Below, piece by piece: positions 29,948-38,338 of a stretch of 48,784 nt of DNA; the stretch's first letter is position 1, and the number at the start of each line of letters is the position of its first letter. The translations under genes and the position numbers were made by a program. Origin of the DNA: Pseudomonas sp. B6002 (GTDB lineage Bacteria; Pseudomonadota; Gammaproteobacteria; Pseudomonadales; Pseudomonadaceae); assembly GCF_013385985.1 (NCBI RefSeq), contig NZ_JACAOY010000024.1, forward strand, positions 1 to 48,784, read 5' to 3'. The notes under the pieces are model-generated. The model made no database searches. It saw nothing but the letters and a program-made list of their open reading frames with translations, and was not told where the DNA came from.

Positions 29948-29970
29948 TTAACGGAGTTAAGCGGTTTAAC
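29948..29970. promoter_or_regulatory. Overlapping palindromes upstream of tetR (operator-like)
   Basis: TTAACggaGTTAA (29948-29960) and GTTAAgcggtTTAAC (29956-29970) share a half-site, giving three TTAAC-type arms within 23 bases. The position, about 30-50 bases before the tetR start in the divergent promoter region, fits autoregulation by the TetR dimer. Confidence 0.5.
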
Positions 29971-30025
29971 GCATCCAGGCAACCCCTGGGCTGTTGGCAT
30001 GAAAAGTGATTACGCCTAAGCAAGA

Positions 30026-30040
30026 GATTGTTCAACAATC
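30026..30040. promoter_or_regulatory. Perfect 15-base palindrome before gntR (FadR-type operator candidate)
   Basis: GATTGTTCAACAATC is a perfect palindrome around one base. Its core TTGTTCAACAA fits the TNGTNNNACNA pattern of FadR-subfamily GntR regulators. It lies 11 bases before the start of the gntR gene, so binding would block its expression. Confidence 0.55.
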
Positions 30041-30051
30041 GTGAGGTAGTC

Positions 30052-30696
30052 ATGACGCTCAGTTTGTCTTTAGCCGACCAGATCGCCCTGGAGTTGCGTG
30101 CCGCTATCATCGGCGGGCGACTGCTGCCGGGGATGGCGCTGGTCGAAGTGGACTTGGTCAAGGTCTACAGCGCATCGCGCAATACGATTCGCGAAGCCTT
30201 GCACCGTTTGGGGCAAGAGGGGCTCACCCGTTATGTACGCAACAAAGGCGTCATGGTGCGACGGCTGGAACGGGATGAAGTGCGCGATTTGTTTGTAGTG
30301 CGTCGCACCCTGGAATTGCAGGCGATCGCCCAGAGCGACACGCTCACTGAAACACAGTGTGACTGCATGCAGAGCGCCATCGAAGCCACAACGTTGGCCC
30401 GAGAGCGTGAGGACTGGCGCGCCGTGGCCACCCACAGCCTGGTGTTCCACCAGCACGTCGTTGGTTTGATGCACAGCCCGTTGTTCGATGAGTTTTTTGC
30501 CCAGGTCATCGCGCAACTGCGCCTGGTGTTTTGTGCCGCGCCCGATGAACAACGTTTTCAGTCGCCCTGGCTGGAGCGCGACCGTGAGATCTACACGCTG
30601 CTCGCCATCGGTAATAAACCTGCTGCGCAAGAGGCGATGGAGCTGTACTTGCACGATTCCGAGCGCCTTTCGCTGGCCCTGTTTGATCACCCTTGA
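30052..30696 (+). CDS. GntR-family regulator, FadR subfamily
   Basis: The 214-residue protein has a winged helix at residues about 8-70 (LADQIALELRAAIIGGRLLPG, SRNTIREALHRLGQEGL, RNKGVMVRRL) and an all-helical FCD ligand domain with VRRTLELQAI, FHQHVVGLMHSPL and DREIYTLLAIGN. Such regulators usually sense small carboxylates or amine metabolites. ATG 30052 follows GTGAGGTAGTC. The DUF1989 gene starts 14 bases downstream, so it most likely controls that gene and itself. A perfect palindrome precedes it. Confidence 0.87.
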   Translation: MTLSLSLADQIALELRAAIIGGRLLPGMALVEVDLVKVYSASRNTIREALHRLGQEGLTRYVRNKGVMVRRLERDEVRDLFVVRRTLELQAIAQSDTLTETQCDCMQSAIEATTLAREREDWRAVATHSLVFHQHVVGLMHSPLFDEFFAQVIAQLRLVFCAAPDEQRFQSPWLERDREIYTLLAIGNKPAAQEAMELYLHDSERLSLALFDHP

Positions 30697-30710
30697 TGGA
30701 GGATTGCCCC

Positions 30711-31559
30711 ATGTACAAAGACTATCCAGCCGCTTATCAGGTCAGTAAAGGTTCGTCGTTGCAGGTTGATACAGCGTTTTACGAACGCATACGTGACCGC
30801 AAAGACCAGCGCCAACTCATCGAGCAGTTCGAGGTGCCGATTCGCACGGGCAGGGCATGGAAGGTGCCGGCCGGGCATGTGTTTCGTGTCACCACGCCAG
30901 TGGGGCCCCAAGTTGGTGACTTCAACGTGTGGAACGCCAATGACCCCCGCGAACGCCTGTGGGCGGCACGCACTCGCCAGTTGCAGGGCGCCCATGTCAG
31001 TATCCATGACCGTTTGTGGTCGAACCTGCCGTTTCTGCGTCCGCTGGTGACGATCACCGACGACAGCCTGGCCGGTTATGGTATCGACGAACACGGCGGC
31101 CGGCTCCACGATTTACTGGGTACTCGCTGCGACCCCTATGTGAACCGCATGCTCACCGGCGAAGACTTTCACCACCACTGCCATTCCAACCTGACGCGTG
31201 CGGTATTGCCCCACGGCCTGACGGAATTTGATGTGCATGACGTACTGAACATTTTCCAATGCACCGGTCTTAACCACGACGATATGTATTTCATGAAGGC
31301 GTGCCCGGCGCAGAAGGGTGACTATCTGGAGTTTTTTGCCGAGATTGATCTGCTGTGTGCGTTGTCCACGTGCCCGGGTGGTGATTTATCGCTGCCGATG
31401 TGGGGGCCGCAGGCGCAGGACCCGCTGACAGTGTGTCGGCCTTTGGGGGTTGAAATCTACAGGTTGGAAGAGCAATTGCTGAGCGGCTGGAGCCAGCCGG
31501 AGCGTGCGGCCTATAAGGGGCAGCATGGGTTGCAGATTGCCAAGGCGGCTTGGGGGTGA
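30711..31559 (+). CDS. DUF1989 family protein (urea carboxylase-associated type)
   Basis: The 282-residue protein belongs to a family found beside urea carboxylase and amine-use genes. Residues about 50-75 hold GHVFRVTTPVGPQVGDFNVWNANDP, and GLTEFDVHDVLNIFQCTG and CPAQKGDYLEFFAEIDLLCALSTCPGG follow, with conserved cysteines and histidines that may bind metal. The biochemical role is not established. ATG 30711 is chosen for the GGAGG 8 bases ahead. The gene lies just after gntR. No urea carboxylase is nearby; an ethanolamine-type permease is the closest amine gene. Confidence 0.85.
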   Translation: MYKDYPAAYQVSKGSSLQVDTAFYERIRDRKDQRQLIEQFEVPIRTGRAWKVPAGHVFRVTTPVGPQVGDFNVWNANDPRERLWAARTRQLQGAHVSIHDRLWSNLPFLRPLVTITDDSLAGYGIDEHGGRLHDLLGTRCDPYVNRMLTGEDFHHHCHSNLTRAVLPHGLTEFDVHDVLNIFQCTGLNHDDMYFMKACPAQKGDYLEFFAEIDLLCALSTCPGGDLSLPMWGPQAQDPLTVCRPLGVEIYRLEEQLLSGWSQPERAAYKGQHGLQIAKAAWG

Positions 31560-31560
31560 T

Positions 31561-31611
31561 TGGGGGAGGGGCTGCTTCGCAGCCCGGCGCGGGGCAAGCC
31601 CGCTCACTACA
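31561..31611. repeat. Repeat-like hairpin after the DUF1989 gene
   Basis: GGGCTGC TTC GCAGCCC (31569-31585) forms a tight stem, followed by GCGGGGCAAGCCCGCTC, a common REP-like tail in fluorescens-group genomes. It may serve as terminator of the gntR unit although no U-run follows. Confidence 0.55.
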
Positions 31612-31634
31612 GTGAACGACGTCATTGCAGCGGA

Positions 31635-31802
31635 TCAGCGATCCTGCGCGTCCTTGGCATCCGCCTGGGCGTTGCGCTCGGCCACGCGCTTGCGTTGTTC
31701 GTCGGTGAGTTCCACCTTGTTGGCACTGTCACGCAGCATCATCAAACCACCGACGATCGAACCGATCGCGACCACCATAATCAACCACGCATACCACGGC
31801 AT
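31635..31802 (-). CDS. Small membrane protein (DUF2897-like)
   Basis: The 55-residue protein has one membrane helix (WYAWLIMVVAIGSIVGGLMML) followed by a charged cytoplasmic tail (ELTDEQRKRVAERNAQADAKD). This is the arrangement of the small DUF2897 proteins common in Pseudomonas. ATG 31802 is supported by AAGGAGA about 7 bases ahead; an in-frame start 8 codons earlier has no such site. Function unknown. It lies downstream of the permease on the same strand, 110 bases away. Confidence 0.7.
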   Translation of the reverse strand: MPWYAWLIMVVAIGSIVGGLMMLRDSANKVELTDEQRKRVAERNAQADAKDAQDR

Positions 31803-31912
31803 AAGGCTCTCCTTGAGGCGGATCACCGTGGGAGAATTTTCCCACAGTAATAACTGCTTTGAGCAACAGGCGTTCTGAGTAGTTCATTGTAGGCCTGTTC
31901 CGCCTCCTTAAC

Positions 31913-33277
31913 TCAGAGCCCGGTCAACATCGCATCCGCCGGTGCATCGGCGCGGTCTTGCGCAGTCATCTGGAAGTAGACGAACCCCGCCAGCATGAAG
32001 CCCAGGAAGATCATCCCGATCAGCGCGTTGAACCACGCCATCGCCACCAGGCACACCACCGCCAGCACCAGCGCAATGCCGGGCACGATCGGATAACCCG
32101 GCGCCCGGAAGGTGCGCTCCAGCAATGGCTCGGTCTTACGCAGTTTGAACAGGCTGAGCATGCTCATGATGTACATCACGATGGCCCCGAAAACCGCCAT
32201 GGTGATCATCGCCGCGGTCAACGTCATGCCGCCCAGGTTGATCAGGCCGTCGCTGTAGATGGCGGCAATGCCGACCACGCCGCCGGCAATGATTGCCCGG
32301 TGCGGTGTCTGAAAACGCGACAGTTTGGCGAGGAAGGAGGGTAGGTAGCCGGCGCGGGCCAGGGCGAAGAACTGGCGCGAGTAGCCCAGGATGATGCCGT
32401 GGAAACTTGCTACCAGGCCAAACAGGCCGATCCACACGAGCATGTGCAACCAGCCGGAGCTGTCGCCCACCACGGTTTTCATGGCCTGTGGCAACGGGTC
32501 ATTGATGTTCGACAGCGTGCGCCAGTCGCCCACGCCACCGGCGAAGAACATTACACCCATGGCCAAGAGCACCAGGGTCAGGATGCCGCTGATATAGGCT
32601 TTTGGAATGGTGCGCTTTGGATCTTTGGCTTCCTCGGCTGCCATGGCCGCGCCTTCGATGGCCAGGAAAAACCAGATCGCAAACGGAATCGCCGCAAACA
32701 TCCCGGCAATTGCCGGGGCGCCAAAGGTGTCAGAGCCCGCCCAGCCATTCAGCGCAAAGTGACTGAAGCTAAACGCCGGGGCAACCACGCCCATGAACAC
32801 CAGCAGTTCGGCGACGGCCAGTACGCACACCACCAGTTCGAAGGTCGCCGCGAGCTTCACTCCGAGGATGTTCAGGCCCATGAATACGATGTAGGCACCC
32901 ACGGCTGCGTGTTTCGGGTCCAGTGCCGGAAACTGCACATTCAGGTAGGCACCGATGGCCAAGGCAATGGCGGGCGGGGCGAAGACAAATTCGATCAAGG
33001 TGGCGAGGCCGGCGATCAGGCCCCCTTTTTCGCCGAAGGCGCGACGGCTGTAGGCAAACGGCCCGCCGGCGTGAGGAATGGCGGTGGTCAGCTCTGTGAA
33101 ACTGAAGATAAAGCAGGTGTACATGGCCGCGACCATCAGCGAGGTCACCAGGAAGCCCAGCGTACCCGCCACACCCCAGCCATAGCTCCAGCCGAAGTAT
33201 TCGCCGGAAATCACCAGCCCGACCGCAATGCCCCACAAATGCAGGGTGCCTAAAGTGGGTTTGAGTTGTGTGTTCAT
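31913..33277 (-). CDS. eat: Ethanolamine-type permease (APC family)
   Basis: The 454-residue transporter has twelve predicted helices. The first segment GTLHLWGIAVGLVISGEYFGWSYGW, and PHAGGPFAYSRRAFGEKGG, with EGAAMAAEEAKDPKRTIPKAY in the middle, match the ethanolamine permease branch of the amino acid/polyamine/organocation superfamily. It would bring in ethanolamine (or a close amine) by proton coupling. GGGAGAG precedes the ATG. The eutBC ammonia-lyase genes, which often sit beside it, are not in the window. A nearby gntR/DUF1989 pair may belong to the same amine use (inferred). Confidence 0.82.
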   Translation of the reverse strand: MNTQLKPTLGTLHLWGIAVGLVISGEYFGWSYGWGVAGTLGFLVTSLMVAAMYTCFIFSFTELTTAIPHAGGPFAYSRRAFGEKGGLIAGLATLIEFVFAPPAIALAIGAYLNVQFPALDPKHAAVGAYIVFMGLNILGVKLAATFELVVCVLAVAELLVFMGVVAPAFSFSHFALNGWAGSDTFGAPAIAGMFAAIPFAIWFFLAIEGAAMAAEEAKDPKRTIPKAYISGILTLVLLAMGVMFFAGGVGDWRTLSNINDPLPQAMKTVVGDSSGWLHMLVWIGLFGLVASFHGIILGYSRQFFALARAGYLPSFLAKLSRFQTPHRAIIAGGVVGIAAIYSDGLINLGGMTLTAAMITMAVFGAIVMYIMSMLSLFKLRKTEPLLERTFRAPGYPIVPGIALVLAVVCLVAMAWFNALIGMIFLGFMLAGFVYFQMTAQDRADAPADAMLTGL

Positions 33278-33442
33278 CGTGTTGCTCTCCCTGAACCGGT
33301 TGGAATTATTCAGGGTGTTGCAGTGGGCATGCCAGCCTGAGAATCATTGTCGTAAAGCGGTGCAACTGTCGCCACGGGGACGGTTTGGCGTTTGAAATTT
33401 CCCGTCAATGCACCACGTGAGTGCAGTGTTGGCTCAACTGAC

Positions 33443-33531
33443 GCCATCGCGGGCAAGCCCGGCTCCCACATTGGACCGTGCATATCCTGCTCAAACGCTG
33501 TCCAGTGTGGGAGTCGGGCTTGCCCGCGATG
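33443..33531. repeat. REP inverted pair between eat and kdp
   Basis: GCCATCGCGGGCAAGCCCGG..TCCCACA faces TGTGGGAGTCGGGCTTGCCCGCGAT, with about 35 bases between. Same family as the pairs at 3069, 38221 and 41742. Confidence 0.85.
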
Positions 33532-33559
33532 AGGGCCTCAAATTCACCACAAATCCCCC

Positions 33560-33636
33560 TGTAAACCCCGCATAAACCCACTCTTTACGCCGTCTTTACG
33601 CCCCACCCATACCCTCGCTCTCGTTCCTTTACGCCA
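33560..33636. promoter_or_regulatory. Phased 11-bp repeat array upstream of kdpF (candidate KdpE boxes)
   Basis: Units at 33560 (TGTAAACCCCG), 33571 (CATAAACCCAC), 33582 (TCTTTACGCCG), 33593 (TCTTTACGCCC) and 33626 (CCTTTACGCCA) fall on one 11-base register; the two positions between 33604 and 33625 are degenerate. OmpR/PhoB-family regulators such as KdpE bind 11-base direct repeats on one face of the helix. The last unit ends about 9 bases before GACAAT, where an activator box would replace a -35. Confidence 0.6.
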
Positions 33637-33691
33637 CTCCTGCCGACAATTGCCTCACACGCGGCAATCGCCGCACAACGGAGAGACTTCC

Positions 33692-33781
33692 ATGAGCGTT
33701 CTGGACGGGGTGTCACTGCTATTGGCCGTGGCGCTGTTCATTTATCTGCTGGTTGCGCTGTTACGCGCGGATCGGAACTAG
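33692..33781 (+). CDS. kdpF: K+-transporting ATPase subunit KdpF
   Basis: The 29-residue single-helix peptide reads MSVLDGVSLLLAVALFIYLL and ends LLRADRN, the standard KdpF size and form. It stabilises the KdpFABC complex in the inner membrane. GGAGAG lies 8-10 bases before the ATG, and kdpA begins 9 bases after the stop. Confidence 0.92.
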   Translation: MSVLDGVSLLLAVALFIYLLVALLRADRN

Positions 33782-33790
33782 GAGCTGGCC

Positions 33791-35485
33791 ATGCACAGTT
33801 ATGACTATTGGCTGATCATTGCCTTCTTCGCCGTGGTGCTGGTGCCCGCGCCGTTCCTGGGGCGGTTCTACTACAACGTGATGGAAGGCCAGCGTACCTG
33901 GCTCACGCCGGTGCTTGGCCCGGTGGAACGCGCCTGTTATCGCCTGTCGGGCGTGGATGAGCATCAAGAACAAAGCTGGCAAAAATACACGCTGGCCTTG
34001 CTGGCATTTAACCTCGCAGGCTTTGTGCTGCTGTTCGCGATCCTGCTGTTCCAGGACTATCTCCCACTGAACCCGCAGAAATTGCCCGGCCAGGAATGGA
34101 CGCTAGCCTTCAACACGGCGATCAGTTTCATGACCAACACCAACTGGCAGTCCTACAGCGGTGAGGCTTCCCTGAGCTACCTCAGCCAGATGGTTGGCCT
34201 GACCGTGCAGAACTTCGTCAGCGCTGCCACGGGGCTCGCCGTGCTGGTCGCGTTGTGCCGTGGGATTGGTCGCAAGTCCACCAAGACACTTGGCAACTTC
34301 TGGGTCGACATGACCCGCGCCACCCTCTACGGCCTGCTGCCGCTGTGCCTGGTGCTGGCGCTGTTCCTGGTGTGGCAGGGCGTGCCGCAAACCTTCGCCC
34401 ATTATGTGAATGCCGTGACGATGCAGGGCGTGGACCAGGTGATCCCTCTGGGCCCGGCCGCCAGCCAGATTGCGATCAAGCAACTGGGCACCAACGGTGG
34501 CGGCTTCTTCGGTGTCAACTCGGCGCACCCGTTCGAAGACCCGACGGCGTGGGCCAACCTGTTCGAAATGGCGGCGATCATCCTGATACCGGTGGCGCTG
34601 GTGTTCACCTTCGGCCATTACGTGAAAGACCTGCGCCAGAGCCGCGCCATTCTCGGCTGCATGCTGGCGTTGTTCATCATCGGCGGCGCGACCTCGCTGT
34701 GGGCCGAATACCAGCCCAACCCGGCGCTGAGCAACCCGGCTGTCGAGCAGACCGCCCCGCTGGAAGGTAAAGAGGCACGCTTCGGCACCACTGGCACTGT
34801 GTTGTGGTCGGTGGCCACCACGGCGGCGTCCAACGGCTCGGTCAACGGCATGCAGGACAGCGTCAACCCGCTCACCGGCATGGTGTCGCTGGTCAACATG
34901 ATGGTCGGCGAAGTGATCTTCGGCGGCGTCGGCGCCGGCATGTACGGCATGTTGCTCAACGTGCTGATTGCCGTGTTCCTCGCCGGCCTGATGATCGGAC
35001 GTACTCCGGAATACCTGGGCAAAAAACTCCAGGCCAAGGAAGTGCAGTTGCTGGTGGTGACCTTGCTGGTGATGCCAATTGGCACTCTGGTATTGGGCGC
35101 GATTGCTGCCAGCCTGCCTGGCCCGGCCGGTGCCATCAGCAACCCGGGGCCGCACGGCTTCAGCCAACTGCTGTATGCCTACACCTCGGCCAGTGCCAAC
35201 AACGGTTCGGCGTTCGGTGGCTTCAGCGCCAACACAGCGTTCCACAACCTGATGTTGAGCCTGAGCATGTTGCTCGGTCGCTTCGGTTACATCCTCCCGG
35301 TACTGGCCCTGGCCGGCAGCCTGGCGATGAAGAAAACCGCACCGATCGGCCAGAACAGCTTCCCGACCCATGGCCCGCTGTTCGTGACCCTGTTGACCGT
35401 GACCATCTTGCTGGTGGGCGGCCTGACCTTCCTGCCGACGCTGGCGTTGGGGCCCATTGCTGAACACTTGAGCATGGGCTTCTAA
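33791..35485 (+). CDS. kdpA: K+-transporting ATPase subunit A
   Basis: The 564-residue channel-like subunit selects and carries K+ in the KdpFABC pump. Four selectivity-filter loops are visible: NTNWQSYSGE (about residue 116), GTNGGGFFGVNSAHPFE (about 232), the TAASNGSVNGM loop (about 346), and SANNGSAFGGF (about 468). Around ten membrane helices are present, and the length equals the family norm. It is translated after kdpF and 6 bases ahead of kdpB. Confidence 0.97.
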   Translation: MHSYDYWLIIAFFAVVLVPAPFLGRFYYNVMEGQRTWLTPVLGPVERACYRLSGVDEHQEQSWQKYTLALLAFNLAGFVLLFAILLFQDYLPLNPQKLPGQEWTLAFNTAISFMTNTNWQSYSGEASLSYLSQMVGLTVQNFVSAATGLAVLVALCRGIGRKSTKTLGNFWVDMTRATLYGLLPLCLVLALFLVWQGVPQTFAHYVNAVTMQGVDQVIPLGPAASQIAIKQLGTNGGGFFGVNSAHPFEDPTAWANLFEMAAIILIPVALVFTFGHYVKDLRQSRAILGCMLALFIIGGATSLWAEYQPNPALSNPAVEQTAPLEGKEARFGTTGTVLWSVATTAASNGSVNGMQDSVNPLTGMVSLVNMMVGEVIFGGVGAGMYGMLLNVLIAVFLAGLMIGRTPEYLGKKLQAKEVQLLVVTLLVMPIGTLVLGAIAASLPGPAGAISNPGPHGFSQLLYAYTSASANNGSAFGGFSANTAFHNLMLSLSMLLGRFGYILPVLALAGSLAMKKTAPIGQNSFPTHGPLFVTLLTVTILLVGGLTFLPTLALGPIAEHLSMGF

Positions 35486-35491
35486 GGGGAT

Positions 35492-37555
35492 ATGAAAATG
35501 AATATGCCTGCAAAAAATGCTGCCCCTGTGACCACTCAGGAGTCAGCCAAGACTGCAATCTCCGCCCTGTGGCGCCCGGCGCTGGGCCAGGCGTTCGTCA
35601 AGCTGGACCCGCGCCAGTTGCAACGCTCGCCTGTGATGCTGGTGGTCGAACTGACCGCCATCCTCACCACCGTGCTGTGCTTTGTGCCCGACACAGCAGT
35701 GCCCACCTATGTTGCGGTGCAGATCGCCGTATGGCTATGGTTCACCGTGCTGTTTGCCAACTTTGCCGAGGCCCTGGCTGAAGGTCGCGGCAAGGCCCGC
35801 GCCGACAGCCTCAAGGCCGGTAGCGAAGGCCTGAGCGCACGGCGCAAGGAAGCCGATGGCAGCTTCAAGGTGGTGCCGGCGACCAGCCTGCGCAAAGGCG
35901 ATGTGGTGCGCGTCGCCGCCGGGGAAATGATCCCCGGCGACGGCGAAGTTATCGAAGGCATCGCGGCGGTCAACGAAGCGGCTATCACCGGTGAATCCGC
36001 GCCGGTGATCCGCGAGTCCGGGGGCGACCGTTCGGCCGTCACCGGCAACACCCGCCTGGTATCCGACTGGCTGCTGATCCGCATCACCGCCAACCCAGGC
36101 GAGTCGACCCTCGACCGCATGATCGCCCTGGTTGAAGGCGCCAAGCGCCAGAAAACCCCCAACGAGGTCGCGCTGGATATCTTGCTGATCGGCCTGACGC
36201 TGATCTTCCTGCTGGTGGTGGTGACCCTGCAGCCGTTCGCCCACTTCGCCAATGGCAGCTTGCCGTTGGTGTTCCTGGTCGCACTGCTGGTGACGCTGAT
36301 TCCTACCACCATCGGCGGCTTGCTGTCGGCCATCGGTATTGCCGGTATGGACCGCCTGGTGCGCCTCAACGTGATCGCCAAATCCGGTCGTGCAGTAGAG
36401 GCGGCGGGCGACGTGCACGTGTTGCTGCTGGACAAGACCGGCACCATCACCTTCGGCAACCGTCGCTGTGCAGCGGTAATCGCAGCACCCGGCGTCAGTG
36501 GCCGGGACCTGGCCGAGGGCGCGCTGTTGGCCTCGCTGGCGGACGACACGGCGGAAGGCAAATCCATCGTTGAATACCTGCGTGCCTTGCACCCTCAGGC
36601 CGAACCGTCGCTGGACCAACTGACCTCGGTGCCCTTCAGTGCCGAAACCCGTTTGTCCGGTGTCGATTACCAGGGCCGTGTGTTCCGTAAAGGCGCGGTG
36701 GATTCGCTGCTCGCTTTCATCGGCCAACAACGTCGTGACTTGCAACCTGCGCTGTCGCGTGAAATCGACAAGATCGCCCAGAGCGGCGGCACCCCGTTGC
36801 TGGTGTGTGCCGATGGCAAATTGCTGGGCGCGATCCACCTCAAAGACGTGGTCAAGCCCGGCATCCGTGAACGCTTCGCCGAGTTGCGCAAGCTGGGGAT
36901 TCGCACCGTGATGGTCACCGGCGACAACCCGTTGACCGCCGCGGCGATTGCCGCTGAAGCCGGTGTGGATGACGTGCTGGCCGAGGCCACCCCGGAGAAA
37001 AAGCTCGCGCGCATTCGCCATGAGCAGAACGACGGCCGCCTGGTTGCGATGTGCGGTGACGGTGCAAACGATGCTCCGGCGCTGGCCCAGGCTGACGTCG
37101 GCATGGCCATGAACGATGGCACCCAGGCCGCTCGCGAGGCCGCCAACATGGTCGACCTCGACAGCGACCCGACCAAGCTGCTGGATGTGGTGCAGATCGG
37201 CAAGGAATTGCTGGTGACCCGTGGCGCGCTCACCACCTTCTCTATCGCGAACGACGTGGCCAAGTACTTCGCGATCCTGCCGGCGCTGTTTGCCTCGATC
37301 TACCCACAATTGGGCGTGCTCAACGTGATGCACCTGCAGAGCCCGCAGAGCGCGATTCTTTCGGCCATCGTGTTCAACGCCTTGATCATCGTGGTGCTGA
37401 TTCCCCTGGCGCTGCGCGGCGTGCGCGTGCAGGCGGCGAGTGCGGCAGCGTTGCTGCGTCGCAACCTGCTGATCTACGGGCTGGGCGGGATTTTGGTGCC
37501 GTTCGTGGGCATCAAGGCCATCGACATGCTGCTGACGGCGCTGCACCTGGTGTAA
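35492..37555 (+). CDS. kdpB: K+-transporting P-type ATPase subunit B
   Basis: The 687-residue type IA P-ATPase hydrolyses ATP to drive K+ through KdpA. The phosphorylated aspartate is in [11 protein letters not shown] (Asp at about 314), the actuator loop is [16 protein letters not shown], and the hinge is [21 protein letters not shown] then [17 protein letters not shown]. Membrane helices lie at about 45-90, 235-290 and in the C-terminal 100 residues. A REP pair separates it from kdpC, which is unusual inside this operon. Confidence 0.97.
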   Translation: MKMNMPAKNAAPVTTQESAKTAISALWRPALGQAFVKLDPRQLQRSPVMLVVELTAILTTVLCFVPDTAVPTYVAVQIAVWLWFTVLFANFAEALAEGRGKARADSLKAGSEGLSARRKEADGSFKVVPATSLRKGDVVRVAAGEMIPGDGEVIEGIAAVNEAAITGESAPVIRESGGDRSAVTGNTRLVSDWLLIRITANPGESTLDRMIALVEGAKRQKTPNEVALDILLIGLTLIFLLVVVTLQPFAHFANGSLPLVFLVALLVTLIPTTIGGLLSAIGIAGMDRLVRLNVIAKSGRAVEAAGDVHVLLLDKTGTITFGNRRCAAVIAAPGVSGRDLAEGALLASLADDTAEGKSIVEYLRALHPQAEPSLDQLTSVPFSAETRLSGVDYQGRVFRKGAVDSLLAFIGQQRRDLQPALSREIDKIAQSGGTPLLVCADGKLLGAIHLKDVVKPGIRERFAELRKLGIRTVMVTGDNPLTAAAIAAEAGVDDVLAEATPEKKLARIRHEQNDGRLVAMCGDGANDAPALAQADVGMAMNDGTQAAREAANMVDLDSDPTKLLDVVQIGKELLVTRGALTTFSIANDVAKYFAILPALFASIYPQLGVLNVMHLQSPQSAILSAIVFNALIIVVLIPLALRGVRVQAASAAALLRRNLLIYGLGGILVPFVGIKAIDMLLTALHLV

Positions 37556-37566
37556 CCCTAACTCTC

Positions 37567-37643
37567 GTAGGAGCCGGCTTGCCGGCGATCGGTCCGACAC
37601 GGTGCAACTGACCCACCACCATCGCCGGCAAGCCGGCTTCTAC
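37567..37643. repeat. REP inverted pair between kdpB and kdpC
   Basis: GTAGGAGCCGGCTTGCCGGCGAT at 37567-37589 and its inverse ATCGCCGGCAAGCCGGCTTCTAC at 37621-37643 form a long hairpin in the operon transcript. Sequence variant (GCCGGC) differs from the pair at 38221. Confidence 0.85.
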
Positions 37644-37666
37644 AGATCCAATGCGAGGAAGTTGAA

Positions 37667-38212
37667 ATGTCTAACATCATCCGCCCGGCCCTGAGCCTGC
37701 TGGTGCTCATGAGCCTGATCACCGGCGTCGCCTACCCACTGGTGGTCACCGGCGTCGCTCAAGTGGCCTTTCCTGACCAAGCCAATGGCAGCCTGGTGCA
37801 CGACGCCAGCGGCAAGGTGGTTGGCTCCAGCCTGATCGCCCAGGATTTTTCTGGCGACACCTGGTTCCACCCGCGCCCCTCGGCCGGTGCTTTCGCCACC
37901 GTTTCCAGCAGTGCCAGCAACTTGAGCCCCAGCAACCCGGCACTGGCGACACGCATCTTCGACGATGCCAACAAACAATTGGTACCCGGCCAGGGCCCCG
38001 TGCCCTTGGCCTCGCTGACTACCTCTGGCAGCGGTCTTGATCCACACTTGCCTCCACAGGCGATTGCCTATCAACTGGCGCGAGTGGCTGCCGCACGGAA
38101 TGTACCGGTGTCGACCTTGCAGCGGTTGCTGGATGAACACATCGAAAGCCCGCTGATCGGGCCTCCGGTGGTCAACGTGCTGGCGCTGAACATGGCCCTG
38201 GAAAAGTTGTAG
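37667..38212 (+). CDS. kdpC: K+-transporting ATPase subunit C
   Basis: The 181-residue subunit has one N-terminal membrane helix (about residues 8-30) and a periplasmic domain. Family motifs are [46 protein letters not shown] and [14 protein letters not shown]. It assists K+ binding and assembly of the pump. The ATG follows GAGGAAG. REP pairs lie on both sides of the gene. Confidence 0.96.
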   Translation: MSNIIRPALSLLVLMSLITGVAYPLVVTGVAQVAFPDQANGSLVHDASGKVVGSSLIAQDFSGDTWFHPRPSAGAFATVSSSASNLSPSNPALATRIFDDANKQLVPGQGPVPLASLTTSGSGLDPHLPPQAIAYQLARVAAARNVPVSTLQRLLDEHIESPLIGPPVVNVLALNMALEKL

Positions 38213-38220
38213 GCAGTGGT

Positions 38221-38300
38221 GCCGCCATCGCAGGCAAGCCAGCTCCCACAGGGGAATGCATTCCAAATGTGGGAGTCGGGCTTGCCCGCGATGGCGGCCT
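38221..38300. repeat. REP inverted pair between kdpC and kdpD
   Basis: GCCGCCATCGCAGGCAAGCC..CTCCCACA faces TGTGGGAGTCGGGCTTGCCCGCGATGGCGGC. The outer 10 bases (GCCGCCATCG/CGATGGCGGC) pair perfectly. It separates the pump genes from the regulator genes. Confidence 0.85.
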
Positions 38301-38338
38301 GACGTTCACCCGATAAACACCTGAAGGAACCCCCGCGC

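Larger units (their letters stand above)
33278..33691. other. 414-base gap between eat and kdpF
   Basis: Divergent control region. It contains the eat 5' side, a REP inverted pair (33443-33531), an 11-bp-phased repeat array (33560-33636), a possible -10 hexamer GACAAT (33645-33650), and the kdpF ribosome-binding site GGAGAG. No gene is seen. Confidence 0.6.

Noticed and set aside
30900-31300. DUF1989 gene considered as part of a urea carboxylase cluster
   Set aside because: No urea carboxylase, allophanate hydrolase or ABC urea transporter gene lies nearby.
31828-31845. GTGGGA/TCCCAC hairpin as terminator for the permease gene
   Set aside because: Six-pair stem without a T-run on the minus strand; too weak to list.
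32399-33253. 285-codon plus-strand frame within the permease gene
   Set aside because: Very His/Gln/Gly-rich and antisense to a clear twelve-helix transporter; an artefact of codon bias.
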